From the NCBI GenBank assembly GCA_017643165.1, contig JAEPNY010000001.1, positions 124,001 to 188,000 on the forward strand: DNA of 64,000 nt, in the 5' to 3' direction. Position 1 is the first letter of the stretch; the number at the start of each line of letters is the position of its first letter. The stretch comes from Psychroserpens sp. (lineage in GTDB: Bacteria > Bacteroidota > Bacteroidia > Flavobacteriales > Flavobacteriaceae). The translations under genes and the position numbers were made by a program. Below the pieces are notes generated by a model, which did not search any database, had not been told where the DNA came from, and saw only the letters and a list, made by a program, of their open reading frames with translations. This document shows, piece after piece, positions 43,940 to 52,231 of the stretch.

Positions 43940-43947
43940 TAATTTTG
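43940..43947 (+). promoter_or_regulatory. -7 box of the glnS promoter, deciding the start codon
   Basis: TAATTTTG is a perfect TAnnTTTG. It overlaps an in-frame TTG at 43945, which therefore cannot be the start; the ATG at 43966 lies 18 bp downstream. Confidence 0.5.
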
Positions 43948-43965
43948 TGCAATAATTTTTTGATT

Positions 43966-45966
43966 ATGTCTGAAGCACCAAAATCACTCAATTTTATAGA
44001 GCACATCATAGAAGAGGATCTTGCTAACGGATTGTCTAAGGACAAGCTAAGGTTTAGGTTTCCACCAGAACCAAATGGTTACTTGCACATTGGTCATACT
44101 AAGGCAATAGGTATTAGTTTTGGTTTGGGTGAAAAGTACAATGCTCCTGTAAATTTACGCTTTGATGATACGAATCCAGCAAAAGAAGAGCAGGAATATG
44201 TTGATGCCATTAAACGTGATATTGCTTGGCTCGGTTATGAGTGGGCTAATGAGCTGTATTCATCAGATTATTTTCAGACGCTTTATGACTGGGCAGTACG
44301 ACTTATAAAAGAAGGGAAGGCTTATGTAGATTCGCAATCGAGTGAAGCAATGGCCGAACAAAAAGGAACACCTACACAACCAGGAGTTGATGGTCCCTAT
44401 CGCAATCGAAGTGTAGAGGAGAACCTTGATCTCTTTGAACGCATGAAAAATGGTGAGTTCGATGAAGGCGAACACATTTTACGCGCTAAGATAGACATGA
44501 AGCATCCCAATATGTTGATGCGTGATCCTATTATGTATCGTGTTTTGAAAAAGCATCACCATAGAACTGGAGATGAGTGGTGTATTTATCCAATGTATGA
44601 TTGGACGCATGGCGAAAGTGATTATATCGAACAAATTTCTCACTCATTATGTTCGCTTGAATTTAAGCCACATAGAGAGCTTTATAATTGGTTTAAGGAG
44701 CATGTGTACTCATATACCTCAGAAACGCTTCCTATGCTTCCAAAACAGCGTGAATTTGCACGTTTGAACTTGAGTTATACGATTATGAGCAAGCGAAAAC
44801 TATTAAGGCTTGTTGAAGATCGTGTAGTATCTGGTTGGGACGATCCACGCATGCCTACAATTTCAGGATTAAGACGACGTGGTTACACACCAAAATCCAT
44901 TCGCCACTTTATTGAGCGTGTTGGTGTTGCGAAACGCGAAAATGTAATCGATGTTTCATTACTAGAATTTTGTATTCGTGAAGATCTTAATCAAACAGCT
45001 CCAAGAGTCATGGCGGTCTTAGATCCTGTGAAATTAGTGATTACTAATTATCCTGAAGACAAAGAAGAATGGCTTGAGGCTGAGAATAATCCAGAAGATG
45101 AAACAGCAGGTTCTCGAAAAGTCCCGTTTTCAAGAGAATTATACATCGAACGTGAGGATTTTAAAGAGCAAGCAAGCAACAAGTTTTTCAGATTAAAACT
45201 AGGAGGTGAGGTTCGATTAAAAAATGCCTACATTATTAAAGCCAATAGCGTTGAAAAAGATAACGACGGAAATATTATAGCGATCCACTGTACTTATTCA
45301 ACAGATACTGAACGCAAAGTTAAAGGCACATTACACTGGGTCTCAATACAACATGCTATTAAAGCAGAGGTAAGGGAATATGACCGATTATTTATGGATG
45401 AAGCTCCAGATAGCCACCAGGATAAAGACTTTATGGAATTCTTGAATCCTGATTCTTTAAAAGTGGTTGAGGCGTATTTAGAACCAAGCTTATCAAGCGC
45501 GAAAATAGGTGACCGATTCCAATTTCAGCGTTTAGGCTATTTTAATGTTGATGACGACGCCACAGCAGAACATCTTGTATTTAATAAAACGGTTGGTTTG
45601 AGAGATTCCTGGGCGAAACAAAAACCGAAACCACAACAACAGCAGCAGGCTCAAAAGCCACAACAAAAACGCCCTGCCATTGAGGTGATAAAACAACTAG
45701 GAAAGAAGTACACCAATCTTCCAGACGCTAAACGCGAAAAGGTGAGAGCTGAAATATTACAATTAGCAGAGCGTGTGAATTATGATGATATCCAACCGCT
45801 TTTTAACACAGCTGTTAAAAAAGCTGGAACGCGTATCGCCACAATGTTAGCCTTAAGCGTATTACTAAAAAATGGCCAGGAACGTAATGATGATATCAAT
45901 GCATTTATTGATAAAGCACTAGAGGACAAGAATGCTCTTCTTGTCAATGAAGCGCAAGCTATTTAA
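43966..45966 (+). CDS. glnS: Glutaminyl-tRNA synthetase with C-terminal extension
   Basis: Charges tRNA-Gln with glutamine. The ATG at 43966 (666 aa) is chosen because an earlier TTG lies inside the -7 box. The class I core is complete with PPEPNGYLHIGHTKAI (HIGH motif) near residues 33-48 and the KMSKS variant MSKRKLL near 272. The anticodon-binding beta-barrels end around 545. After a Gln/Pro/Lys-rich linker (about 548-570), roughly 100 helical residues follow (AIEVIKQLGKKYTNLP ... ARIATMLALSVLL-like). This tail resembles the YqeY/GatB-type tRNA-binding helical domain; I cannot confirm that homology by eye. A strong terminator follows. Confidence 0.95.
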   Translation: MSEAPKSLNFIEHIIEEDLANGLSKDKLRFRFPPEPNGYLHIGHTKAIGISFGLGEKYNAPVNLRFDDTNPAKEEQEYVDAIKRDIAWLGYEWANELYSSDYFQTLYDWAVRLIKEGKAYVDSQSSEAMAEQKGTPTQPGVDGPYRNRSVEENLDLFERMKNGEFDEGEHILRAKIDMKHPNMLMRDPIMYRVLKKHHHRTGDEWCIYPMYDWTHGESDYIEQISHSLCSLEFKPHRELYNWFKEHVYSYTSETLPMLPKQREFARLNLSYTIMSKRKLLRLVEDRVVSGWDDPRMPTISGLRRRGYTPKSIRHFIERVGVAKRENVIDVSLLEFCIREDLNQTAPRVMAVLDPVKLVITNYPEDKEEWLEAENNPEDETAGSRKVPFSRELYIEREDFKEQASNKFFRLKLGGEVRLKNAYIIKANSVEKDNDGNIIAIHCTYSTDTERKVKGTLHWVSIQHAIKAEVREYDRLFMDEAPDSHQDKDFMEFLNPDSLKVVEAYLEPSLSSAKIGDRFQFQRLGYFNVDDDATAEHLVFNKTVGLRDSWAKQKPKPQQQQQAQKPQQKRPAIEVIKQLGKKYTNLPDAKREKVRAEILQLAERVNYDDIQPLFNTAVKKAGTRIATMLALSVLLKNGQERNDDINAFIDKALEDKNALLVNEAQAI

Positions 45967-45986
45967 GCAGTATAAACAGCCTCAAT

Positions 45987-46020
45987 AAAACCTCAAAGTC
46001 ATCAACTTTGAGGTTTTTTT
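45987..46020 (+). terminator. Terminator of glnS
   Basis: AAAACCTCAAAGT and ACTTTGAGGTTTT form a 13-bp perfect stem around CATCA, followed by more T. The T-run flows into the next -7-like box. Confidence 0.92.
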
Positions 46021-46021
46021 G

Positions 46022-46029
46022 TACATTTA
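46022..46029 (+). promoter_or_regulatory. -7-like box fused to the glnS terminator
   Basis: TACATTTA comes one G after the terminator T-run, 28 bp before the ATG at 46058. The segment T7-G-TACATTTAA is identical to that at 19573-19589. Confidence 0.4.
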
Positions 46030-46057
46030 ACTAACTAACAATTAATCAAAATACATT

Positions 46058-46540
46058 ATGGAATTAAATTTTTTAGCCATTCTGGTGGCTGCTATCGTGC
46101 CCTTAGTACTTGGTTTTATTTGGTATGGACCAATGTTATTCCAAAACGCATGGATGAGAGAGTCTGGAATGACCGAAGAAAAAATGAAAAACAGTAATAT
46201 GGCCGTGATTTTCTTAGTATCGCTGCTTTTATCTGTTCTACTAGCATTTTTTACACAATTTCTAGTGATTCATCAGTTTGGAGCAATGGGAATGGTTGGT
46301 GCTGAAATTGAAAGTGCTTTACCATCATATCAGGCATTTATGGATGATTATGGCAATAGCCATAGATCTTTTAGTCATGGAGCTTTACATGGTGCAATGG
46401 CTGGTATTTTCTTTGTACTTCCTGTAATGGCAACAAATGGTTTATTTGAACGTAAGAGTTGGAAACTAACCTTTATCAATGTTGGTTACTGGACCTTATG
46501 TCTAGCAATTATGGGAGCTATCATTTGTGGATGGCAATAA
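46058..46540 (+). CDS. DUF1761-family membrane protein
   Basis: A 160-aa protein with four membrane helices, at about 5-25, 48-70, 108-130 and 136-158. The N-terminal pattern VPLVLGFIWYGPMLFQNAWMRESGMTEE-like is typical of DUF1761, a family without known function. HSHRSFSHGALHGAMAG in the middle gives four His, which might bind metal. A terminator follows 28 bp after the stop. Confidence 0.78.
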   Translation: MELNFLAILVAAIVPLVLGFIWYGPMLFQNAWMRESGMTEEKMKNSNMAVIFLVSLLLSVLLAFFTQFLVIHQFGAMGMVGAEIESALPSYQAFMDDYGNSHRSFSHGALHGAMAGIFFVLPVMATNGLFERKSWKLTFINVGYWTLCLAIMGAIICGWQ

Positions 46541-46568
46541 ATTTTGATATAGTTTTAACATAGTTAAG

Positions 46569-46601
46569 GGCTGAGAATTGTAATTTTCAGCCTTTCTTTT
46601 T
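46569..46601 (+). terminator. Terminator of the DUF1761 gene
   Basis: GGCTGAGAATT and AATTTTCAGCC pair, with one G-T pair, around GT, followed by TTTCTTTTT. It lies 6 bp before the TTG start of the next gene, whose -7-like box TAATTTTC (46581-46588) is part of the hairpin. Confidence 0.8.
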
Positions 46602-46606
46602 CAGCA

Positions 46607-47764
46607 TTGACACACTTTAAATTATACAATTCCGTAGCTGAGTTGCCAGACTCATGGGACGCCTTACCCGTTAATGATATATTTCTAAAATCACCATTCT
46701 TGGGCGCATTAGAAGCTTCGAGTCCAGATAATATATCTACCTATTTTTTAGGTGTATATTCTTCGGAAACCTTAGTAGGTATTGCAATTATTCAGCGCGT
46801 AAAGATGTATTTGGATGATGTTTTTAGAAGAACTTCCAATAAATTCTTTAAACGTATCGGAAAATGGCTAATTACGAGAATTGTTAAAGGAAATGCGCTT
46901 ATTATTGGTAATTTAATGCATACAGGTCAACACGGTCTATATTTTGACGCTTCTCAGATATCAGAAGATGATTTTCTAGCTATGATTTCCGAAGGAATTG
47001 ATCAACTGAGTAATGATATTAAAACGGCGTACAATAAGAACATCAGGATAATTGGCTTAAAAGACTATTTCGAAAACGATCCGATTCACAATAATGAGGA
47101 ATTCTTTCAAAGTCATAAGCTTTATCGTGCACAAGTGCAGCCAAATATGCTTTTCGAAATTCCTGAAGCGTGGAACACATCTGAAGATTACGTCAGTGCT
47201 TTTAATAAAAAGTATAGACGACGTTATCGCACAGCTCGTAAAAAAAGTAAAGATCTGCAGTGTTTTGAACTAAATCTCAATGATGTTAATCTTCGATCTG
47301 ATGACCTATATCGATTGTATTTAAATGTTTCAGATAACGCTGGAGTTAATTCGTTTAAGCTCCACCAAAGACATTTTTATGAACTAAAAAAAGAACTTGG
47401 AGAACGCTTTAAAATTTACGGTTACTTTTTAGAGGATAGATTGGTTGGGTTTTACACGTTCATCAAGAATTTCGATAAAATTGAAACGTACTTTTTAGGT
47501 TACACTCCAGAATTACAGCATAAACATCAAATGTATCTCAACATGTTGTTTGATATGGCTTGTTATGGGATTGATAATGGTTATAAAACTGTCATTTTTG
47601 CTAGAACTGCAATGGAAATTAAAAGTTCAATAGGAGCGAAACCTTTTCCGATGTCTATATATTTAAAACACACCAATAGTGTTATTATAAACACTATTTT
47701 AAAATTGGTCGTGAAATATGCAAATCCAGTACGAGATTGGGAAGAGCGTCATCCATTTAAATAA
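46607..47764 (+). CDS. GNAT/FemAB-like protein of unknown substrate
   Basis: A 385-aa cytoplasmic protein. Residues about 190-340 have an acetyltransferase-like fold with YVSAFNKKYRRRYRTARKK, FKIYGYFLEDRLVGFYTFI and YNKTVIFARTAMEIKSSIGAKPF-like segments. This recalls the DUF482/FemAB group that adds amino acids or acyl groups in the envelope. The start is a TTG at 46607; the first Met codon is at about residue 67, too far in for the domain. The gene begins just after a terminator. The exact reaction is unknown. Confidence 0.65.
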   Translation: MTHFKLYNSVAELPDSWDALPVNDIFLKSPFLGALEASSPDNISTYFLGVYSSETLVGIAIIQRVKMYLDDVFRRTSNKFFKRIGKWLITRIVKGNALIIGNLMHTGQHGLYFDASQISEDDFLAMISEGIDQLSNDIKTAYNKNIRIIGLKDYFENDPIHNNEEFFQSHKLYRAQVQPNMLFEIPEAWNTSEDYVSAFNKKYRRRYRTARKKSKDLQCFELNLNDVNLRSDDLYRLYLNVSDNAGVNSFKLHQRHFYELKKELGERFKIYGYFLEDRLVGFYTFIKNFDKIETYFLGYTPELQHKHQMYLNMLFDMACYGIDNGYKTVIFARTAMEIKSSIGAKPFPMSIYLKHTNSVIINTILKLVVKYANPVRDWEERHPFK

Positions 47765-47795
47765 AAAAAGCCATTATGTTAATCGTAATGGCTTT
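47765..47795. terminator. Terminator between convergent genes
   Basis: AAAGCCATTA and TAATGGCTTT form a 10-bp stem around TGTTAATCG. The longer T-run is on the minus strand, so it chiefly ends the Band-7 gene; it may also stop the FemAB-like gene. Confidence 0.8.
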
Positions 47796-47812
47796 ATCAT
47801 GGTTAATTATAT

Positions 47813-48745
47813 CTATAAGTCTTCATTACCTTTTTCTTTCGCCTTTTTCATCGCTTCACCGATTTGGTTACTTGCCGTAAAGCTAGCTACCATATCATTA
47901 AGCATATTGCTTCCGGCCTGAGGAGAATTTGGTAATAAGATAAGATTACTATTTGTTTCTTGTCCTATAGACTGAAGCGTATCATAGTGTTGTGTCACAA
48001 CGATTAGCGCAGAGGCTTCTTGAGAATTAATTCCCACCTTATTTAAAACCTCAACAGACTCTTCAAGACCTCGTGCAATTTCTCTTCTCTGGTCAGCAAT
48101 ACCCTGTCCTTGCAGGCGCTTACTTTCTGCTTCTGCCTTCGCCTTTTCTACGATTAAGATTCTTGCAGCGTCACCTTCATACTGAGCCGCAGTTTTTTCT
48201 CTATCGGCGGCATTTATTCGGTTCATGGCAGCCTTAACCTGAGCGTCTGGATCGATATCTGTAACTAAGGTTTTAATGATGTCATATCCATACTCAGACA
48301 TATATTCTTGAAGCTCACGTTTAACAGCAATGGCAATATCATCCTTCTTAACAAAAACATCATCAAGCTTCATTTTAGGGACCTCTGCACGAACCACATC
48401 AAATACAAAAGATGTAATCTGATCGTGTGGATATTCCAATTTGTAAAAGGCATCGTAAACCTTCGTTCTTATGACCAAGTACTGTACAGAAACCTTTAGT
48501 TTCACAAATACATCATCTAGAGTTTTCGTTTCTATGATAACGTCTAATTGCTGAATCTTTAAGCTTAATCGTCCAGCAACGCGGTCAACCAATGGTATTT
48601 TCATTTGAAGACCAGATTGCCTAATGCTTTGAAAACGACCAAATCGTTCAATAATAGCAGCTGTTTGTTGCTTTACAATGAAAAACGAAGCCAGTATAAT
48701 AATTACGCTGACAAAAATTACTGGTAGTAGGATAAAATTATTCAT
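47813..48745 (-). CDS. SPFH/Band-7 (stomatin-like) membrane protein
   Basis: Forms membrane-attached oligomers that organise lipid domains and often control proteases. An N-terminal membrane helix lies at about 4-24 (VSVIIILASFFIV). The SPFH domain at about 22-190 contains IIERFGRFQSIRQSGLQMKIPLVDRV and DDVFVKLKVSVQYLV. A coiled coil with the flotillin/stomatin pattern AAMNRINAADREKTAA ... EAESKRLQGQGIADQRREIARGLEES follows, and the C-terminus is LLPNSPQAGSNM-like. At 310 aa this matches the YbbK/QmcA group. No NfeD gene is adjacent. Confidence 0.92.
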   Translation of the reverse strand: MNNFILLPVIFVSVIIILASFFIVKQQTAAIIERFGRFQSIRQSGLQMKIPLVDRVAGRLSLKIQQLDVIIETKTLDDVFVKLKVSVQYLVIRTKVYDAFYKLEYPHDQITSFVFDVVRAEVPKMKLDDVFVKKDDIAIAVKRELQEYMSEYGYDIIKTLVTDIDPDAQVKAAMNRINAADREKTAAQYEGDAARILIVEKAKAEAESKRLQGQGIADQRREIARGLEESVEVLNKVGINSQEASALIVVTQHYDTLQSIGQETNSNLILLPNSPQAGSNMLNDMVASFTASNQIGEAMKKAKEKGNEDL

Positions 48746-48793
48746 ATCAATTTTTTTAATGGTTAGGTAAAATATTCAGTTACTAATTTAAGT

Positions 48794-48801
48794 TATATTT
48801 G
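48794..48801 (+). promoter_or_regulatory. -7 box upstream of the PorT-like barrel gene
   Basis: TATATTTG matches TAnnTTTG exactly, 22 bp before the ATG at 48824. No suitable TTG is seen upstream. Confidence 0.5.
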
Positions 48802-48823
48802 CTCAAATCACACATTTTAACTC

Positions 48824-49507
48824 ATGGGAAATAAGCGGTTTTTATTATTAGTTGTCACTTGCTTAACTTTTGTTACAATTTCATCAGCACAACATCGAAG
48901 ATATGCTATAAAAAACGGCATAGGAATCATGGGAGGAATTACGCAATTTGACATTGCAACCGATAATTTCACAACTAAAAGCGGAAGTGGATTCACGGGT
49001 GGAATGGTCGCTACAGTAGATCTTCCGCACAAGTGGTATACCGTGAGTTATGGTTTGCAATTTGCTCAAAATTCCTTAGAAGTATTAGGAAGACCAACAA
49101 CCGGAACAGGCCCATCAGAACAAATAGAATATCAAATGATGGCCGCTCAGTTAGCCTTTTTATTTCATGTTAAGTTATTAAAAGACAATATTACCATAGA
49201 TCTAGGACCACAGCTGCAATATAACAGTGAATTAGAATTGGATAATGATAATCAAGCCAATTATATTATAGACGGTTACTCCAGCTTGATTGCCGAAGAT
49301 CTAAGTGATATTTCGCAATTCAACTTTAACGGCGTGTTGGGCGCATCAGCAGGAATTGGTAACTTCAAAATACGCGCGATATACAGCTACGGATTCACCA
49401 ATATTCTCAACAAACTTAACGATCAAAATCTAGTAACAACACCTAACCCCTCTAAGTTTAAAGGCAACCAAAATATGCTGTCGTTTGTGGTGATGTTTAC
49501 GTTTTAA
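48824..49507 (+). CDS. Outer-membrane beta-barrel protein (PorT-like size)
   Basis: A 227-aa exported protein with a signal peptide ending ISSAQ (about residue 22). It then shows eight or so amphipathic strands (GIGIMGGITQFDIA, WYTVSYGLQFAQNSLEV, LAFLFHVKLLKDNITIDLGPQLQYN, KIRAIYSYGFTNIL) and ends MLSFVVMFTF with terminal Phe, as in outer-membrane barrels. The overall pattern fits the outer-membrane beta-barrel PF13568 class; PorT itself is one member, but this cannot be shown to be PorT. It converges on gltX with stops overlapping in TTAA. Confidence 0.72.
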   Translation: MGNKRFLLLVVTCLTFVTISSAQHRRYAIKNGIGIMGGITQFDIATDNFTTKSGSGFTGGMVATVDLPHKWYTVSYGLQFAQNSLEVLGRPTTGTGPSEQIEYQMMAAQLAFLFHVKLLKDNITIDLGPQLQYNSELELDNDNQANYIIDGYSSLIAEDLSDISQFNFNGVLGASAGIGNFKIRAIYSYGFTNILNKLNDQNLVTTPNPSKFKGNQNMLSFVVMFTF

Positions 49508-51015
49508 ATAGCCGCCACTATATTATCAATACGCTTTAGTGTTTCGGCTTTACCGATCATATAGATGATGTCAAAAACGTCTGGTCCCTGAAGAGCTCCA
49601 ACCAATGCCAAACGAAGTGGCATCATAACTTTACCAAATCCAATTTCTTGTGAAGTGATCCAGCCTTTAACGGAATCTTGAAGGTTTTCAACCGTGAAGT
49701 CCTCAACATGTTCGATTTGAGATTTAACATGAGCCATTAGCGTTGCAGTATCTTCTTTGATCGCTTTTTTAAATGCTTTTTCATCATATGACGAAGGTGC
49801 CATAAAAAAGAAATGCGTTAGATTCCAGTAGTCCGATATAAACGTAGCACGTTCTTTTACAAGTGCGACTACCATTTCGATATATTGAACATCAATTTCC
49901 TTAAGTTCTGGGTGTAGATTTTGAAAGGATTTAGCGAGTTCGAAATCGTTTTGAGTCTGCATATAATGGTGATTGAACCATTTGATCTTATCTGGATCAA
50001 AACGCGCACCAGCCTTATTGACACGCTCTAATTCAAATGCCTTTACCAATTCCTCTAGGCTAAAAATCTCTTGCTCTGTCCCTGGATTCCATCCTAAAAA
50101 TGCCAAGAAATTAATCATAGCCTCCTTAAAATAACCATCTTCTTTATAACCTCTGGAAATTTCATTTGACTTAGGATCAGCCCACTCTAAAGGAAATACA
50201 GGGAAGCCTAGTTTGTCACCATCTCGTTTGCTTAATTTCCCTTTCCCTGTTGGTTTTAAGATTAGTGGCAAGTGCGCAAATTCTGGCGCTTGCCAGCCAA
50301 AGGCATCATAAAGCTGAAAGTGTAATGCTAAAGAAGGCAACCACTCTTCACCACGAATCACATGAGATATTTCCATTAAATGATCATCTACGATATTAGC
50401 AAGGTGATAGGTTGGCATTCCATCACTTTTAAATAAGACTTTATCATCAAGTATATTCGTATCAATCTTAATATCTCCACGAATAATATCTTTTAAATGC
50501 AACGTTTCATCTTGAGGCGATTTGAAACGTATTACATAATCGGCTCCAGAATCAAGTTTAGCTTTTACTTCTTCTTCGGAAAGCGATAAAGAGTTGCTTA
50601 ACTTAAGTCGGTTGTGCCAATTGTAGATAAATGTTTTTCCTTTTGCTTCGTGATCTTTTCTGTGAAAATCTAAAGTTTCAGCGGTATCAAACGCATAGTA
50701 AGCATGACCATTTGCAACCAATTGATCTGCATATTGCTTATAAAGATGTTTGCGCTCACTTTGTCTGTAAGGACCATATCCACCATCTTTTCCTGGGCCT
50801 TCATCAAAAGGAATATTACACCAATTCAAAGACGAAACAATATAGTCTTCTGCGCCTTCAACATAACGGTTTTGATCGGTGTCTTCAATTCGTAGAACGA
50901 ATGTGCCGTTGTGCTTTTTCGCAAATAAATAATTGAAAAGTGCGGTTCTAACGCCTCCAATATGTAATGGTCCTGTTGGACTAGGAGCGAAGCGTACGCG
51001 TACAGGTTTAGTCAT
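49504..51015 (-). CDS. gltX: Glutamyl-tRNA synthetase
   Basis: Charges tRNA-Glu with glutamate. The 503-aa class I enzyme has SPTGPLHIGGVRTALFN near the N-terminus (HIGH motif as HIGG) and KLSKRDGDKLG near 260-270 (KMSKS motif). Other family segments are RIEDTDQNRYVEGAE, YHLANIVDDHLMEISHVIRGEEW and GWNPGTEQEIFSLEEL. Because GlnRS is also encoded here (43966), this cell need not use the transamidation route for Gln-tRNA, so a discriminating GluRS is expected. It follows the AlkB-type gene on the same strand after 52 bp but has its own -7 box. Confidence 0.96.
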   Translation of the reverse strand: MTKPVRVRFAPSPTGPLHIGGVRTALFNYLFAKKHNGTFVLRIEDTDQNRYVEGAEDYIVSSLNWCNIPFDEGPGKDGGYGPYRQSERKHLYKQYADQLVANGHAYYAFDTAETLDFHRKDHEAKGKTFIYNWHNRLKLSNSLSLSEEEVKAKLDSGADYVIRFKSPQDETLHLKDIIRGDIKIDTNILDDKVLFKSDGMPTYHLANIVDDHLMEISHVIRGEEWLPSLALHFQLYDAFGWQAPEFAHLPLILKPTGKGKLSKRDGDKLGFPVFPLEWADPKSNEISRGYKEDGYFKEAMINFLAFLGWNPGTEQEIFSLEELVKAFELERVNKAGARFDPDKIKWFNHHYMQTQNDFELAKSFQNLHPELKEIDVQYIEMVVALVKERATFISDYWNLTHFFFMAPSSYDEKAFKKAIKEDTATLMAHVKSQIEHVEDFTVENLQDSVKGWITSQEIGFGKVMMPLRLALVGALQGPDVFDIIYMIGKAETLKRIDNIVAAI

Positions 51016-51034
51016 AATTATCCTTTTGAAGTTG

Positions 51035-51042
51035 CAAAGATA
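51035..51042 (-). promoter_or_regulatory. -7 box of the gltX promoter
   Basis: On the minus strand this reads TATCTTTG, a perfect TAnnTTTG, ending 19 bp before the gltX ATG. No TTG at the expected distance is seen. Confidence 0.5.
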
Positions 51043-51067
51043 AAACGATAATTATGAAAAGAAATAC

Positions 51068-52111
51068 TTATGCCGAAATCATTTCACGCGGAACGCGCTT
51101 ATTCATAATACTGAACCATAAAGGCGGCAGCATTGCCAATACCATTGAAGTGGGATACCCATATGGCATCTGAGGGCTTTCGTCATGACAATCTAAAACC
51201 TGATATTTTTTTGAAGATTTGTAATGATGATCACTGTGTCGTGTAAGCTCATAAAGCACGATTCTTCCTATGACGTGATTGGAATTCCAGGAATGCATTT
51301 CTTTAACGCGTTCGTAGCGCCCAGAACTTTTCTTTAAGCGCAACAACCCATAGTGTTCGATATAGTTCACGGTTTCCAAGAGTAAAAATCCTACGATAGC
51401 AGATGCGCCAGCAAAAAGCAATCCTATAGGCCCAAATACCCAAAATATTACACCTAGATATCCAAGTTGAATCACATGATACCACAGCATATCATTTTTA
51501 ATTGACAAGAAGGACAAACTTTGATTTTTCAATAATTTTTGTTGAATGCGCCAAGCACTTATATATTGACGGGTAATTGACGTAAACCAGAATGAATATA
51601 CGCTTTGATTATATCGTGCGGTTGCTGGATCTTCTGGTGTAGCTGCATGTAAATGGTGTCCATGATTGTGTTCGATATAAAAATGCATGTACATGGATGG
51701 TAACAATAATGCTTTACCTAGGAATCGCTCTTTAGTGTTTTGCCGATGTCCCAATTCGTGTCCAACATTTATCCCATTTACACCTAACACAATTCCTACT
51801 GATACTATCATTCCGACGAGCTCATAAGTTTCAAAAGGCGCAGAGGTAATTTCTACTAAACCATAAATTACTAATCCATAAACGATTGGTAGATTGAAAT
51901 AAAGCAGCCAATCAAATATTTTGCGCTTCAGTTTAGAGTCCACCTCTTCTGTAGTCAGATTATAAGTGTCAACGGGGAAAATAAGCTCTAAAAAAGGTAT
52001 GATAACGAAGGCGTATATAGGCGTGAGAAATACCATGGTGCCCTTAAAATACAACCCAATAAATGCAACAATAGGTATAGAAAAGGCGGCTAAGTATTTA
52101 AGGTCTTTCAT
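51068..52111 (-). CDS. AlkB-like membrane di-iron hydroxylase (alkane 1-monooxygenase family)
   Basis: An integral membrane non-haem di-iron enzyme that hydroxylates hydrocarbon or fatty chains with electrons from rubredoxin. The 347-aa protein has about six helices and the full set of His boxes: GHELGHRQ (His box 1), EHNHGHHLH (box 2), NYIEHYGL and RHSDHHYKSSKKYQ (box 3). The NYxEHYGL motif distinguishes AlkB-type enzymes from ordinary desaturases. No rubredoxin or reductase gene is adjacent. At 347 aa it is shorter than Pseudomonas AlkB (about 400). The natural substrate may be a membrane lipid and not an alkane. Confidence 0.88.
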   Translation of the reverse strand: MKDLKYLAAFSIPIVAFIGLYFKGTMVFLTPIYAFVIIPFLELIFPVDTYNLTTEEVDSKLKRKIFDWLLYFNLPIVYGLVIYGLVEITSAPFETYELVGMIVSVGIVLGVNGINVGHELGHRQNTKERFLGKALLLPSMYMHFYIEHNHGHHLHAATPEDPATARYNQSVYSFWFTSITRQYISAWRIQQKLLKNQSLSFLSIKNDMLWYHVIQLGYLGVIFWVFGPIGLLFAGASAIVGFLLLETVNYIEHYGLLRLKKSSGRYERVKEMHSWNSNHVIGRIVLYELTRHSDHHYKSSKKYQVLDCHDESPQMPYGYPTSMVLAMLPPLWFSIMNKRVPREMISA

Positions 52112-52231
52112 GAATCTTGGTTTTAAGATGGTCTATTTTTTAACACATCTCCTCGAAATTAACAGAATCTTACCAAATTTAGGCAATTACCGTTTAAAAT
52201 AAAATTGTAGATTAGTGAGTTAGTTTGTTAT

